64,000 bases of DNA from Bradyrhizobium sp. CCGUVB4N (GCF_024199945.1 NZ_JANADP010000001.1:6138001-6202000), one strand, 5' to 3'. Counted from the stretch's first letter, positions 37,136 through 48,931 are shown. Notes: generated by a model not told the origin, from the letters alone. Translations and numbers: made by a program.

Positions 37136-37891
37136 ATGATCTCGCGCGTCCTGACCCTGCTCTACGCTCTCGTGAGCTACGCCCTGTTCACGATCTCATT
37201 TCTCTATGCGCTCGGTTTCGTCGGCAATTATGTCGTGCCGAAGTCGATCGACGTCGGCAGCCCCACAAGTCCGGGCGAGGCCATCGTCGTCAATCTGCTG
37301 CTGATGAGCCTGTTTGCCATCCAGCACAGCGTGATGGCGCGTCCTGCATTCAAACGATGGTCGGCCAATTTCCTTCCCGCGGCCTGCCAGCGCAGCACCT
37401 ATGTGCTGCTCTCCAGCTTGGTCCTCCTCTTGCTGTTCTGGCAATGGCGACCGATACCGATGCCGATCTGGCAGACGCGCGGAGTTACGGCATGGTTGCT
37501 GACCTCTGTGCACTGGCTCGGCTGGTTGATCGCGTTCGCCTCGACCCACATGATCGATCATTTCGATCTGTTCGGCGTGCGCCAGGCCATCGTCGCGTGG
37601 CGCGGAGCCAAGATATCAGGTCAATCGTTCCGGACGCCCCTGCTCTACAAGATCGTACGGCATCCGATCATGCTCGGCTTCCTGCTCGCGTTCTGGGCGA
37701 CGCCCGAGATGACGATCGGCCGTCTGCTGTTCGCGCTCGCGAACACCGCCTACATCCTGGTCGCGCTGCAGTTCGAGGAACGGGATCTGATCGCCGAGTT
37801 TGGCGCGACCTATCAGCAATATCGCCAGCGCGTTCCCATGCTGGTGCCGCGGCTGTTCGTGCGCCGCCAGACCGAAGGAGCGCCGCGATGA
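37136..37891 (+). CDS. MddA-like membrane methyltransferase (methanethiol S-methyltransferase / isoprenylcysteine methyltransferase family)
   Basis: A 251-residue membrane protein with about six helices. The C-terminal catalytic motif of the family is there: YKIVRHPIMLGFLLAFW then FEERDLIAEFGATYQQYRQRVP, the latter matching the ExDL and Y--Y-x-x-VP pattern of NnrU/ICMT-type enzymes. The length and the N-terminal SIQHSVMARPAFKRW-like segment (AIQHSVMARPAFKRW) point to MddA, which turns methanethiol into dimethyl sulfide and was characterised in Bradyrhizobium. AGGA lies 7 bases before the ATG. The stop overlaps the next gene as ATGA. Confidence 0.8.
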   Translation: MISRVLTLLYALVSYALFTISFLYALGFVGNYVVPKSIDVGSPTSPGEAIVVNLLLMSLFAIQHSVMARPAFKRWSANFLPAACQRSTYVLLSSLVLLLLFWQWRPIPMPIWQTRGVTAWLLTSVHWLGWLIAFASTHMIDHFDLFGVRQAIVAWRGAKISGQSFRTPLLYKIVRHPIMLGFLLAFWATPEMTIGRLLFALANTAYILVALQFEERDLIAEFGATYQQYRQRVPMLVPRLFVRRQTEGAPR

Positions 37892-38865
37892 GAGCGGTTC
37901 TTTGTCGTTCTTTCACAGGACCGGCTGACCTTCGCGTCGGCGAGATCGCCGAGCCGAAGCCGGCCGATGACGAGATTCTCATCGACGTCCATGCGGCCTC
38001 GGTGAGCTTCATGGACCAGTTGCTGGTCTCGGGCCTCTACCAGATGCGACCACCGCTGCCCTTCGTGCCCGGCACGGAAGCCTCCGGTGTGGTCGTCGCG
38101 ATCGGCGAGAGGGTCACACAATTCGCCCCCGGCGATCGCGTGGCCTGCAGCAGCTGGACCGGCGGCTACGCCGAACGGATGATTGCCAAGGAATCGAAGA
38201 GCGTTCGTCTGCCCGATGGCGTCTCGTTCGAGGCGGCGGCGACCATCCTGCACAATTACGGCACCGCCTATTATGCGCTGGTCGAGCGCGCACGGGCGCT
38301 AGCCGGCGAGACCGTTTTCATCACGGGCGCCGCCGGCGGCGTCGGGCTTGCCGCCGTCGATCTCGGCCGCCATCTGGGCCTCCGCGTCATCGCCGGCGTC
38401 GGCTCCGACGACAAGGCCCCGCTGGTGCGCCTCTACGGCGCCAGCGATGTGATCAACTATCGCAGCGAGGATCTGCGCGACCGCATCAAGTCGGTCACCT
38501 CAGGTCGAGGCATCGATATCGGCTTCGACAACATCGGCGGCGCGATTCTCGAACAGATGGCGCGATTGATGAATTGGGGCGGACGGCTGATGCCGATCGG
38601 CTTCACCAGCGGCGAAATTCCACAGGTCCCGATGAACCTGCCGCTTCTGAAGAACTATGCCATCATCGGCGTCTTCGTGGGCGCCTGGGCGGAGAAATTT
38701 TCCGCAGAGGCCGCACACATGAACGACACGTTGATGCAATTGCTGGCCGACGGACACATCCGCCCGCACATCGACCGCGTCCTCCCTTTGGAGGAGGCCC
38801 GTGACGCCATGCACGCCGTCGCCAACCGGACGGTTCAGGGAAGAATTGTCCTCAAGATCCGATAG
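37888..38865 (+). CDS. Zinc-independent NADPH:quinone oxidoreductase (MDR family)
   Basis: A 325-residue medium-chain reductase. The N-terminal catalytic domain (RAVLCRSFTGPADLRVGEIAEP, VPGTEASGVVVAIGERV, GDRVACSSWTGGYAE) lacks zinc-binding cysteines, as in QOR enzymes, and the NADP domain has TVFITGAAGGVGLAAVDLG. It should reduce quinones or enones. The ATG overlaps the stop of the MddA-like gene, so the two are made together. The link may be functional or incidental; no literature pairing comes to mind. Confidence 0.9.
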   Translation: MRAVLCRSFTGPADLRVGEIAEPKPADDEILIDVHAASVSFMDQLLVSGLYQMRPPLPFVPGTEASGVVVAIGERVTQFAPGDRVACSSWTGGYAERMIAKESKSVRLPDGVSFEAAATILHNYGTAYYALVERARALAGETVFITGAAGGVGLAAVDLGRHLGLRVIAGVGSDDKAPLVRLYGASDVINYRSEDLRDRIKSVTSGRGIDIGFDNIGGAILEQMARLMNWGGRLMPIGFTSGEIPQVPMNLPLLKNYAIIGVFVGAWAEKFSAEAAHMNDTLMQLLADGHIRPHIDRVLPLEEARDAMHAVANRTVQGRIVLKIR

Positions 38866-38919
38866 AGTAACCCGCACAAGCCCGGCCATGACGCCGTGGA
38901 AACTTCAGGAATCTAACCG

Positions 38920-39669
38920 TTGACCGAGATCATCATCGACAAGCGCTATTGCGGCCCGCCGAACTCCGGCAATGGCGGCTATGTCTGCGGCCGGCTGGCC
39001 CAGCACATTCCCGGCGGCGCCGAGGTGACGCTGCGCGCGCCGCCTCCGCTCGACACACCGCTCGCTGCGATCGCAACGGACGACAGCACATGGGAGCTTC
39101 GCGATGGTGCCAGGGTCGTCGCCACCGGGCGTGCAGTGAGCGTCGAACTCGCGCGGCTGGAAACAGCCAGCTTCGCGGAAGCCAGCGCCGCCGAATTGCT
39201 GACGCCGATCAAGCCGCAGGAGCATCCACTGCCGACCTGTTTCGTCTGTGGCCCCGCAAGGACGAAAGGAGACGGCCTGCGCATTTTCGCCGGACCGCTC
39301 GAACGTCACGCACACACGCCCGTCCTCGCAGCGAGCTGGACACCGGATCAGAACCTGGCCGCCGAGGACGGCCTGGTCGCGCCAGAATTTCTCTGGTCCG
39401 CACTCGACTGCCCCACCGGCTTCGCCTGCAATTGCGATCCGCAAAACAACGCCGTCGACAAGACGCCGCTCCTGCTCGGGCGGATGTCAGCGCGGATTGA
39501 AGCCCGCCCGCGCCCCGGCACGCGCTGCATCATCACGGCATGGCCAACCAGCCGCGACGGCCGCAAGCGCATGGCCGAAGCGGCACTGCATGATGAAAGC
39601 GGGACCTTGCTGGCCGTGGCGAAGACGACATGGATTGCCGTCGAACGCGACGTGCAGCTCGGGCGATAG
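38920..39669 (+). CDS. Hotdog-like hypothetical protein (thioesterase-superfamily type)
   Basis: A 249-residue protein of unknown function. It looks like two hotdog-like halves: the first begins with GNGGYVCGRLAQHI and TLRAPPPLDTPL, the second with FVCGPARTKGDGLRIFAGP followed by ASWTPDQNL and SALDCPTGFAC. The CxxC and RxxGDGL motif between them is a recurrent feature of this type. The start appears to be TTG 38920, with AGGA 9 bases upstream. Same strand as the QOR gene, 54 bases on. A CoA-ester substrate is a guess from the fold. Confidence 0.7.
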   Translation: MTEIIIDKRYCGPPNSGNGGYVCGRLAQHIPGGAEVTLRAPPPLDTPLAAIATDDSTWELRDGARVVATGRAVSVELARLETASFAEASAAELLTPIKPQEHPLPTCFVCGPARTKGDGLRIFAGPLERHAHTPVLAASWTPDQNLAAEDGLVAPEFLWSALDCPTGFACNCDPQNNAVDKTPLLLGRMSARIEARPRPGTRCIITAWPTSRDGRKRMAEAALHDESGTLLAVAKTTWIAVERDVQLGR

Positions 39670-39675
39670 GTGACG

Positions 39676-39761
39676 GTCTCATAGGGTGGGCAAAGGCGCG
39701 AAGCGCCGTGCCCACGAGCTAGAGATGGTGGGCACGCTTCGCTTTGCCCACCCTACGAGAC
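39676..39761. repeat. 86-bp palindromic repeat (AGGGTGGGCAAAG family)
   Basis: GTCTC-a-TAGGGTGGGCAAAG at the left and CTTTGCCCACCCTA-c-GAGAC at the right are nearly perfect complements. Between them GCGCGAAGCGC and GCACGCTTCGC also pair. The whole block lies between convergent genes. A related block is at 53809-53922. It would form a long cruciform or an RNA stem able to stop transcription from both sides. Confidence 0.85.
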
Positions 39762-39776
39762 CTTTGCCTTCGACAC

Positions 39777-40976
39777 CTACGCGCCCTGCTCCACCATCCC
39801 GGCAAGCCGCACCAGCTCCGCCTCGAGATCGCGCTCGACATCCGCCGCGCGGATCTCCAGCACGCGATAATCGCGCGCCTCCAGCCATGCCCGCCGCGAC
39901 GCGCGGTCGGCGGCAATCGTCTCGCCCTCGCCTGGATTCACCAGCTCGATCGCGATCCGGTGCGGAAAGGAGACGAAATCCGGGATGTGGCGGCCCACGG
40001 GGGTCTGGCGCTTGAACCCACCTGCAAAACGGCGATCGCGCGTGAGCGCCTGCCAGAGCAGGCGCTCGGCATCGGTCGGGTTGCGGCGGAGCAGGCGCGC
40101 AAGGCCGCGCACGGTGGAGCCGCTGTCGGGCACGCCGCCGCCCTGGCCGTGCTCGGCCAGCAGCGCGCGCAGGCGCGTGGCCTGCTCGCCATCGAGCACG
40201 CCGCCCTTGGCCGGGCCCTTGCGGCCTTCCGCGATGGCCATCACCACGCCGTGGAGCGTGTGCATGTCCTGCTTGGTCGGCTCCATCCTGGAGAAGATGT
40301 TGCGCAGGTTGACCAGCATGGTGTCGCGCTTCTCGGCCGGGCGCAAAAATTCGACGCGGTCGAGCTCGCGGATGAGGTTGTCGAAGAAGGACTGCATCTG
40401 GTGCTGCGAGGCGCGCTCGGAGCGTTCCGGCATGCCGTGCGGCAGTTCGCCTGATGTCGCGCGCTTGAACCATTCATAGCCGACCAGCAGCACGGCCTGG
40501 GCAAGGTTGAGCGAGGCAAAGCCCGGATTGACCGGGAAGGTGATGATGCGGTTGGAGAGCCCGACCTCCTCATTGGTCAGGCCCCAGCGCTCCCGGCCGA
40601 ACAAGATGCCGGCCTTGCCGCCGGTGGCAACGTGTCCCGAAATCTCCGCGGCGGCCGCTTCCGGCCCCACCACCGGCTTGGCCTGATCATGAGGTCGCGC
40701 GGTGGTGGCGAACAGCAGGTCGAGGTCGGCCACCGCCTGCTCCACTGTGTCGAACAGTTCGACCGTTTCCAGAATGTGGTCGGCGCCGGCGGCGGCCCGC
40801 TGGGCTGCGATGTTCGGCCAGCCGTCACGCGGGTTGACGATGCGCAAGCGGCTCAGGGCGAAATTACCCATGGCGCGCGCGGCCATACCGATATTTTCCC
40901 CGAGCTGCGGTTCGACCAGGATCACGATGGGGCCGTCGAGTGCGAGCCCTGCCTTGGTCTTGTCGGTGCCGGACAT
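39777..40976 (-). CDS. trmJ: TrmJ-type SPOUT RNA methyltransferase with C-terminal DUF559 domain
   Basis: A 399-residue protein. Residues 14-250 are a SPOUT methyltransferase of the TrmJ type (2'-O-methylation of tRNA position 32): IVILVEPQLGENIGMAARAMGNF, then ILFGRERWGLTNEEV and NPGFASLNLAQAVLLVGYEW, the knot motifs. Residues 288-396 resemble DUF559, a Vsr-like PD-(D/E)xK endonuclease fold (RLLRRNPTDAERLLWQALTR, KRQTPVGRHIPDFVS, HRIAIELVNPGEG, ARDYRVLEIRAADV). The usual ELDGxxH of DUF559 is ELVNPGE here, so nuclease activity is doubtful. Most TrmJ proteins stop near 250 residues. Confidence 0.88.
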   Translation of the reverse strand: MSGTDKTKAGLALDGPIVILVEPQLGENIGMAARAMGNFALSRLRIVNPRDGWPNIAAQRAAAGADHILETVELFDTVEQAVADLDLLFATTARPHDQAKPVVGPEAAAAEISGHVATGGKAGILFGRERWGLTNEEVGLSNRIITFPVNPGFASLNLAQAVLLVGYEWFKRATSGELPHGMPERSERASQHQMQSFFDNLIRELDRVEFLRPAEKRDTMLVNLRNIFSRMEPTKQDMHTLHGVVMAIAEGRKGPAKGGVLDGEQATRLRALLAEHGQGGGVPDSGSTVRGLARLLRRNPTDAERLLWQALTRDRRFAGGFKRQTPVGRHIPDFVSFPHRIAIELVNPGEGETIAADRASRRAWLEARDYRVLEIRAADVERDLEAELVRLAGMVEQGA

Positions 40977-41264
40977 CTCAATCCACTTTCTGCTTCAGCT
41001 TTCGGCTTCCGAAGAGCTTGAACGTCTGTCCGAAGACCCTGATCCAAACCTTCATCCACGCCGCCCGCCCGCCTTCCGCGCGGCGCAATTTCTCAAGGGA
41101 GATAACAGGGTTAGCGGCGTTTGCGAAACCGCAATCGCACCTCAATTGGGGACGATTTCACCGCTCGGCTTGCGCGCGCATTGCTTTCGGATATGGCTAT
41201 CAACCACAACCAAAGCGAAGCCGAAAGGCCTGAGCTGAAGCAACGATTGAGTGGGGGGATGGCG

Positions 41265-42992
41265 ATGCTGAGCCGATGGAAATTGGCGCTTCTGGGACTG
41301 GTCCTGATCGTGGCGGGCGGCCTCATCGCCCATCTGACGCAGACATCAGGCGGCATCCGGATCCAGGATGTCAGGTTCAAGGGCGCCAAGGGCAACACCA
41401 TGAGTGCCCTGCTCTACATCCCCCAAAATGCCACCGCACAGACCCCGGCACCCGGCATCCTCGCCGTCCACGGCTACATCAATTCCCGCGAGACCCAGGA
41501 TGGCTTCGCCATCGAATTCGCCCGCCGCGGCTATGTCGTGCTGGCGCTGGACCAGACCGGCCATGGCTATAGCGATCCACCCGCCTTCGCCAACGGCTTC
41601 GGCGGCCCTGACGGCCTCGCTTATCTGCGCAGCCTCGACATCGTCGACAAGGCCAATATCGGCCTCGAGGGTCATTCGATGGGTGGCTGGACTGTGCTGG
41701 CCGCGGCCACCGCGATGCCGAACGACTACAAGTCGATGGTGCTGGAAGGCTCCTCGACCGGTAAGCCCTTTGCGGCCGACGGCACTCCCAGCTGGCCGCG
41801 CAATGTGGCGCTGGTGTTCGCCCAGTACGAGGAATTCTCCACGTTGATGTGGGGCGTCGATCTCGCCCGCGATGTCACCAAGAGCCCCAAGCTGTGGGCG
41901 ATGTTCGGCACGCAGGGGCCGGTTGAGCCGGGCAAGGTCTATGGCGACCCGGCGGCCGGGACCGCCCGGGTGCTGTACACGCCTGCGATCACGCACCCGG
42001 CCGAACACATCTCGCATGAGGCGATCGGCTACAGCCTCGACTGGTTCGCCAAGACGCTGCAGGGCGGCACGCCGCGGCCGGCCGACGACCAGATCTGGTT
42101 CCGCAAGGAGCTTGGCACGCTGATCGCGTTTGTTGGTTTCGTCGCGCTGTTGATCGGCACTTTCGACGGCCTGCTCGAAGCGCAGATGTTCTCCCGCCTC
42201 CGCCTGCCCGCGGTCCCCGACGGCACCATGCCGCCGCATCACGCCGCCACCGGCCGGCGCTGGACCACAGCTTTCATCCTGTCCGCGTTCATTCCGGCGC
42301 TGACCTACTACCCCGCCTTTGCACTGGGCGGCAGCTTCGTGACGCCGTCGGCGTACCTGCCGCAGGGCATCACGAACCAGATCCTGGTCTGGGCCATCAT
42401 CAACGGCCTGATCACGCTGGCGCTGATGGGCTTCGCCCCGAAGCGCAAGGGGCGGACCGGGCTGCTCGGCCAGTCGCTCGCGATCGCAATTGTCTCTGTC
42501 GCCGTCGGCTATGCCGCGCTGTGGCTCGCCGACCTCGCCTTCAAGATCGACTTCCGATTCTGGATCATCGCCCTGAAGCTGATGAACCAGAAGCAGTTTG
42601 TGATCTTCCTGATCTACCTGATTCCGTTCACGGCGTTTTTCGTCGTGGCGCTGCACGTGCTGCACCGGAATTTCTCGACCATGGAGGCGCCGCGGCTCGC
42701 GCTTTATCTGACCAATATCCTGGCGCTGACGTTCGGCTTCATCGTGCTGCTGGTCCTGCAATACGGCACGCTCTGGCTGACCGGAAAGCTGTTCAACCCG
42801 CTCCCCGATCCCGGCTTCGTGCCGCTCTCGACCATCGTCGCCATCCAGTTCGTGCCGCTGCTCGCGATCGTCGCCGTGATCGCGACCTTCACCTGGCGAC
42901 GGACCGGATCGAGCCTGCCGGGCGCCCTGATCTCCGGCCTGTTCGTGACCTGGTACATCGTGGCCGGCACGGCCACCCAGGCCGCCTTTTAG
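41265..42992 (+). CDS. Alpha/beta hydrolase fused to polytopic membrane domain
   Basis: A protein of about 575 residues. After one N-terminal membrane helix (LALLGLVLIVAGGLIAHL) comes an alpha/beta hydrolase domain (GILAVHGYINSRETQDGFAI, ALDQTGHGYSDPP, nucleophile elbow EGHSMGGW), and from about residue 310 on at least seven membrane helices. The hydrolase domain should face the periplasm. I placed the start at ATG 41265, which has a GGGGGG site 6 bases upstream. ATG 41259 and 41193, or a TTG at 41121, are in frame; 41193 would add 24 residues. Function and substrate are unknown. Confidence 0.82.
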   Translation: MLSRWKLALLGLVLIVAGGLIAHLTQTSGGIRIQDVRFKGAKGNTMSALLYIPQNATAQTPAPGILAVHGYINSRETQDGFAIEFARRGYVVLALDQTGHGYSDPPAFANGFGGPDGLAYLRSLDIVDKANIGLEGHSMGGWTVLAAATAMPNDYKSMVLEGSSTGKPFAADGTPSWPRNVALVFAQYEEFSTLMWGVDLARDVTKSPKLWAMFGTQGPVEPGKVYGDPAAGTARVLYTPAITHPAEHISHEAIGYSLDWFAKTLQGGTPRPADDQIWFRKELGTLIAFVGFVALLIGTFDGLLEAQMFSRLRLPAVPDGTMPPHHAATGRRWTTAFILSAFIPALTYYPAFALGGSFVTPSAYLPQGITNQILVWAIINGLITLALMGFAPKRKGRTGLLGQSLAIAIVSVAVGYAALWLADLAFKIDFRFWIIALKLMNQKQFVIFLIYLIPFTAFFVVALHVLHRNFSTMEAPRLALYLTNILALTFGFIVLLVLQYGTLWLTGKLFNPLPDPGFVPLSTIVAIQFVPLLAIVAVIATFTWRRTGSSLPGALISGLFVTWYIVAGTATQAAF

Positions 42993-43192
42993 AAGCGTTC
43001 TCGGAGGGCGCCGGTTCGCTCCGGGGATCGGTGCCCAAACAAGGTGCGAGGGCCGTCATTCCGACCTCAGGGAATGGCGGTTCTCGGCGAAAAGATGGGC
43101 TGAAAGTGCATAACCGCTCCGCTTCCGCCCGCCCTCGGGCGGTGCTATAGCGCGGGAGATTTCCTCCAGTTCCCAAGAAGGCTTCTCCGATC

Positions 43193-44407
43193 ATGGCAAA
43201 AATCAAGGTATCCAATCCCGTCGTCGAGCTCGATGGCGACGAGATGACCCGGATCATCTGGCAGTACATCAAGGACAAGCTGATCAACCCGTTCCTGGAT
43301 GTCGAGCTGCAGTATTTCGACCTGGGCATGGAGTACCGCGACCACACCAACGATCAGGTGACCATCGACGCCGCCGAGGCGATCAAGAAGGTCGGCGTCG
43401 GCGTCAAGTGCGCCACCATCACCCCGGACGAGGCCCGGGTGAAGGAGTTCAACCTCAAGCAGATGTGGAAGTCGCCGAACGGCACCATCCGCAACATCCT
43501 CGGCGGCGTGATCTTCCGCGAGCCGATCATCTGCAAGAACGTGCCGCGCCTGGTTCCCGGCTGGACCAAGCCGATCATCATCGGCCGCCACGCCTATGGC
43601 GACCAGTACCGCGCCACCGACATCAAGTTCCCGGGCAAGGGCACCCTCTCGCTGAAGTTCGTCGGCGAGGACGGCACCGTGATCGAGAAGGAAGTGTTCA
43701 AGGCTCCGGGCGCCGGCGTCGCCATGGAGATGTACAATCTCGACGACTCCATCATCGACTTCGCCCGCGCCTCCTTCAACTACGGCCTGCTGCGCGGCTA
43801 CCCGGTGTACCTGTCGACCAAGAACACGATTCTGAAGGTCTATGACGGCCGCTTCAAGGACATCTTCCAGGAGATCTTCGACAAGGAGTTCAAGAAGGAG
43901 TTCGACGCCAAGGGCCTGACCTACGAGCACCGCCTGATCGACGACATGGTCGCCTCGGCGCTGAAGTGGTCCGGCGGCTACGTCTGGGCCTGTAAGAACT
44001 ACGACGGCGACGTGCAGTCCGACACCGTGGCGCAGGGCTACGGCTCGCTCGGCCTGATGACCTCGGTGCTGCTCACCCCCGATGGCAAGACGGTGGAAGC
44101 CGAAGCCGCCCACGGCACGGTGACCCGCCACTACCGCGAGCACCAGAAGGGCAAGGAGACCTCGACCAACTCGATCGCGTCGATCTTCGCCTGGACCCGT
44201 GGCCTGTCGCACCGCGCCAAGCTCGACAACAATCCGGCGCTCGCGAAGTTCGCGGCCACGCTGGAAAAGGTCTGCGTCGACACGGTCGAGGAAGGCTACA
44301 TGACCAAGGACCTCGCGCTCCTGGTCGGCGCCGACCAGCGCTGGCTCTCGACCACCGGCTTCCTCGACAAGGTCGCTGACAACCTTGTGAAGGCGCTGGC
44401 GGCCTAA
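43193..44407 (+). CDS. icd: NADP-dependent isocitrate dehydrogenase
   Basis: A 404-residue isocitrate dehydrogenase of the eukaryote-like type II subfamily that is standard in Rhizobiales, converting isocitrate to 2-oxoglutarate in the citric acid cycle. The opening KIKVSNPVVELDGDEMTRII, the substrate segment KSPNGTIRNILGGVIFREPI with its Ser/Arg residues, and the metal/nucleotide part ACKNYDGDVQSDTVAQGYG-type (CKNYDGDVQSDTVAQGYGSL) followed by EAAHGTVTRHYREH are intact. It ends with a strong terminator and is probably monocistronic. Confidence 0.97.
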   Translation: MAKIKVSNPVVELDGDEMTRIIWQYIKDKLINPFLDVELQYFDLGMEYRDHTNDQVTIDAAEAIKKVGVGVKCATITPDEARVKEFNLKQMWKSPNGTIRNILGGVIFREPIICKNVPRLVPGWTKPIIIGRHAYGDQYRATDIKFPGKGTLSLKFVGEDGTVIEKEVFKAPGAGVAMEMYNLDDSIIDFARASFNYGLLRGYPVYLSTKNTILKVYDGRFKDIFQEIFDKEFKKEFDAKGLTYEHRLIDDMVASALKWSGGYVWACKNYDGDVQSDTVAQGYGSLGLMTSVLLTPDGKTVEAEAAHGTVTRHYREHQKGKETSTNSIASIFAWTRGLSHRAKLDNNPALAKFAATLEKVCVDTVEEGYMTKDLALLVGADQRWLSTTGFLDKVADNLVKALAA

Positions 44408-44450
44408 GCTGCCATCCGCATTTTCGCCCGACTGGGCCAGACATCATCCC

Positions 44451-44484
44451 GGGCCGCGTCTCACACGCGGCCCGTTCGTTTTTT
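44451..44484 (+). terminator. Intrinsic terminator of icd
   Basis: GGGCCGCGT (44451-44459) pairs with ACGCGGCCC (44465-44473) around a short loop, and is followed by GTTCG and a run of six T residues. Confidence 0.85.
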
Positions 44485-44511
44485 GAGAGCCCCTTGCGGA
44501 GAGATACGACC

Positions 44512-45015
44512 ATGTCGACCAAGTTTGTTGCCCGCTGCCTGCTGCTGCTCGCCGCCATGGCCGCGCCTGCCTCCGCCGCCGAGACGCTGCCCGAGGCCAT
44601 CGCCGCCGCCGGCGAGAGCGTCGTGCTCAGCGTCCACGCCGAGGGCGCGCAGGTCTATGAGTGCAAGGCCGGCACCGACGGCAAGCTCGCCTGGGCTTTC
44701 CGCGAGCCGATCGCGACGCTGCTCTCGGAGGGCAAGACCATCGGCCGCCACTATGCGGGGCCGAACTGGGAGCACGCCGACGGCAGCGCCGTCGTGGGCA
44801 AGGCGATCGGCAATGCTCCGGGCGCAACGGCGGCCGATATTCCCTGGCTGAAGCTCGAGGTCGCCTCCCGCCGCGGCAGCGGCGTGCTGACGCCGGTCAC
44901 CACGGTCCAGCGCATCAACACCCATGGCGGCAAGCTCGAGGGTCCTTGCGACAAGGCCGGCGAGTTCAAAAGCGCGCCCTACTCGGCCGAGTACGTCTTC
45001 CTGAAGAAGGGCTGA
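44512..45015 (+). CDS. Secreted DUF3455 family protein
   Basis: A 167-residue protein with a Sec signal peptide (residues 1-23, ending APASAA) and a single DUF3455 domain. Typical parts are LSVHAEGAQVYECKAG, then GRHYAGPNWEHADGSAVVGK, and a C-terminal segment with two Cys (ECK and GPCDKAGEFKSAPYSAEYVF) that may form a disulfide. Start ATG 44512 has GGAGAG about 9 bases upstream; a TTG at 44494 is not needed. Function unknown; it is expected in the periplasm. Confidence 0.85.
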   Translation: MSTKFVARCLLLLAAMAAPASAAETLPEAIAAAGESVVLSVHAEGAQVYECKAGTDGKLAWAFREPIATLLSEGKTIGRHYAGPNWEHADGSAVVGKAIGNAPGATAADIPWLKLEVASRRGSGVLTPVTTVQRINTHGGKLEGPCDKAGEFKSAPYSAEYVFLKKG

Positions 45016-45019
45016 CCGC

Positions 45020-46246
45020 CTAGCGGTCGGTGCCCTCGCGCTCGGCCTGCGCGAGCTCGGCCGCGGCGAGATCGCCGGTCTCCTCCAGCCGCGCGCGCGC
45101 CGTCTCGCGGACGTGGGCGGCGAGCGTCGGCATGCGCGCGATCAGGGCGTGAAAATCCTGGGCGTCGAGCAGCAAGAGCCGCGTCTTGCGCGTCGCCGTC
45201 ACCGTGCCGCTGCGCTTGGTCTTGTGCAGCAGCGCGATCTCGCCGAAAAACGTGCCGTCGCCGAGCCGCACCTGCTGGCTCGGCAGCGCGATCTCAACCT
45301 CGCCGGCGGTGATGAAATACATCGACGAGGCCGCATCGCCCCGCCGCACCAGCACCTCGCCCTGTTCGATCGTGCGCGCGCGGAGCAGCCGCATGATGTC
45401 GGCGATTTCGCCGGCCGCGAGATGCGAGAACAGCGGCACGCGGGCGAGCATCCCCCAGGTCACGACGAAATCGCGCCGCTTCACCTCTTCGGCGAAGGCG
45501 GTGGAAATGATCGCGACCGGCAGCGCGATCATGGCGAAGCCGCTGATGATGGTGAGGACCGAGATGATCTTGCCGAGCGCCGTCACCGGCACGACGTCGC
45601 CATAGCCGACGGTGCCGAGCGTCACGATCGCCCACCACATCGCGTCCGGGATGGTGCCGAGCTTGGTCGGCTGCACGTCGCGCTCGACGGCGTACAGCAG
45701 CGAGGCGAACGTCAACACCGCGCCGGTCAGGATGACGAGGCAGCCGATCAGCGCCCGCCGCTCGGCATGCACGGCGGCGAGCAGCGAGCGCATCGCGGGT
45801 GAATATCGGATCAGCTTGAAGAACGGCAGCACGCCGAGCGCGGCCAGCGTTGCGTGCCGCCCCATCACCAGCACGATCGCGGCAGGCAGGAACGCCATGA
45901 GGTCGATGATGCCGAGCGCCGAGAAGGCATAGCCGAGCCGGTCGGCGAGCGGCGAGCGATTGCGCGGCGTATGGCCCGCCACCGTCCAGAGCCGCGCGGC
46001 ATATTCCAGCGCGAACACGATGACGCAGAGGATCTTGATCCCGGAGAACAGCGCACCGTATTGCGCATCCAGCTCCGGCACCGAGGCCAGGATCATCGCG
46101 AGGACATCGAGCACGATGACGCCGATGATGATCTGGATGAAGCGCGATCCGGCCGAATAGGCCAAGGGATCGTGCTCCAGCAATTCGTAGAGGCGATCCC
46201 TCAGATCGGGATCGCGCAGGCCACGCCCTCGCGGAACGAGGCCCAT
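45020..46246 (-). CDS. Cyclic-nucleotide-gated potassium channel, MloK1-like
   Basis: A 408-residue six-helix channel protein with a C-terminal cyclic nucleotide-binding domain. The selectivity filter is TLGTVGYGDVVP between helices S5 and S6. The region for S4 has few positive charges, as in Mesorhizobium MloK1, so voltage sensing is doubtful. The nucleotide-binding part (about 270-390) includes EVLVRRGDAASSMYFITAGEV and FFGEIALLHKTKRSGTVTA, with the Arg-Ser pair that contacts cyclic nucleotide phosphate. It starts 6 bases after the alaS stop, so the two share a transcript. Confidence 0.92.
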   Translation of the reverse strand: MGLVPRGRGLRDPDLRDRLYELLEHDPLAYSAGSRFIQIIIGVIVLDVLAMILASVPELDAQYGALFSGIKILCVIVFALEYAARLWTVAGHTPRNRSPLADRLGYAFSALGIIDLMAFLPAAIVLVMGRHATLAALGVLPFFKLIRYSPAMRSLLAAVHAERRALIGCLVILTGAVLTFASLLYAVERDVQPTKLGTIPDAMWWAIVTLGTVGYGDVVPVTALGKIISVLTIISGFAMIALPVAIISTAFAEEVKRRDFVVTWGMLARVPLFSHLAAGEIADIMRLLRARTIEQGEVLVRRGDAASSMYFITAGEVEIALPSQQVRLGDGTFFGEIALLHKTKRSGTVTATRKTRLLLLDAQDFHALIARMPTLAAHVRETARARLEETGDLAAAELAQAEREGTDR

Positions 46247-46252
46247 CTGCCT

Positions 46253-48931
<2,679 letters not shown>

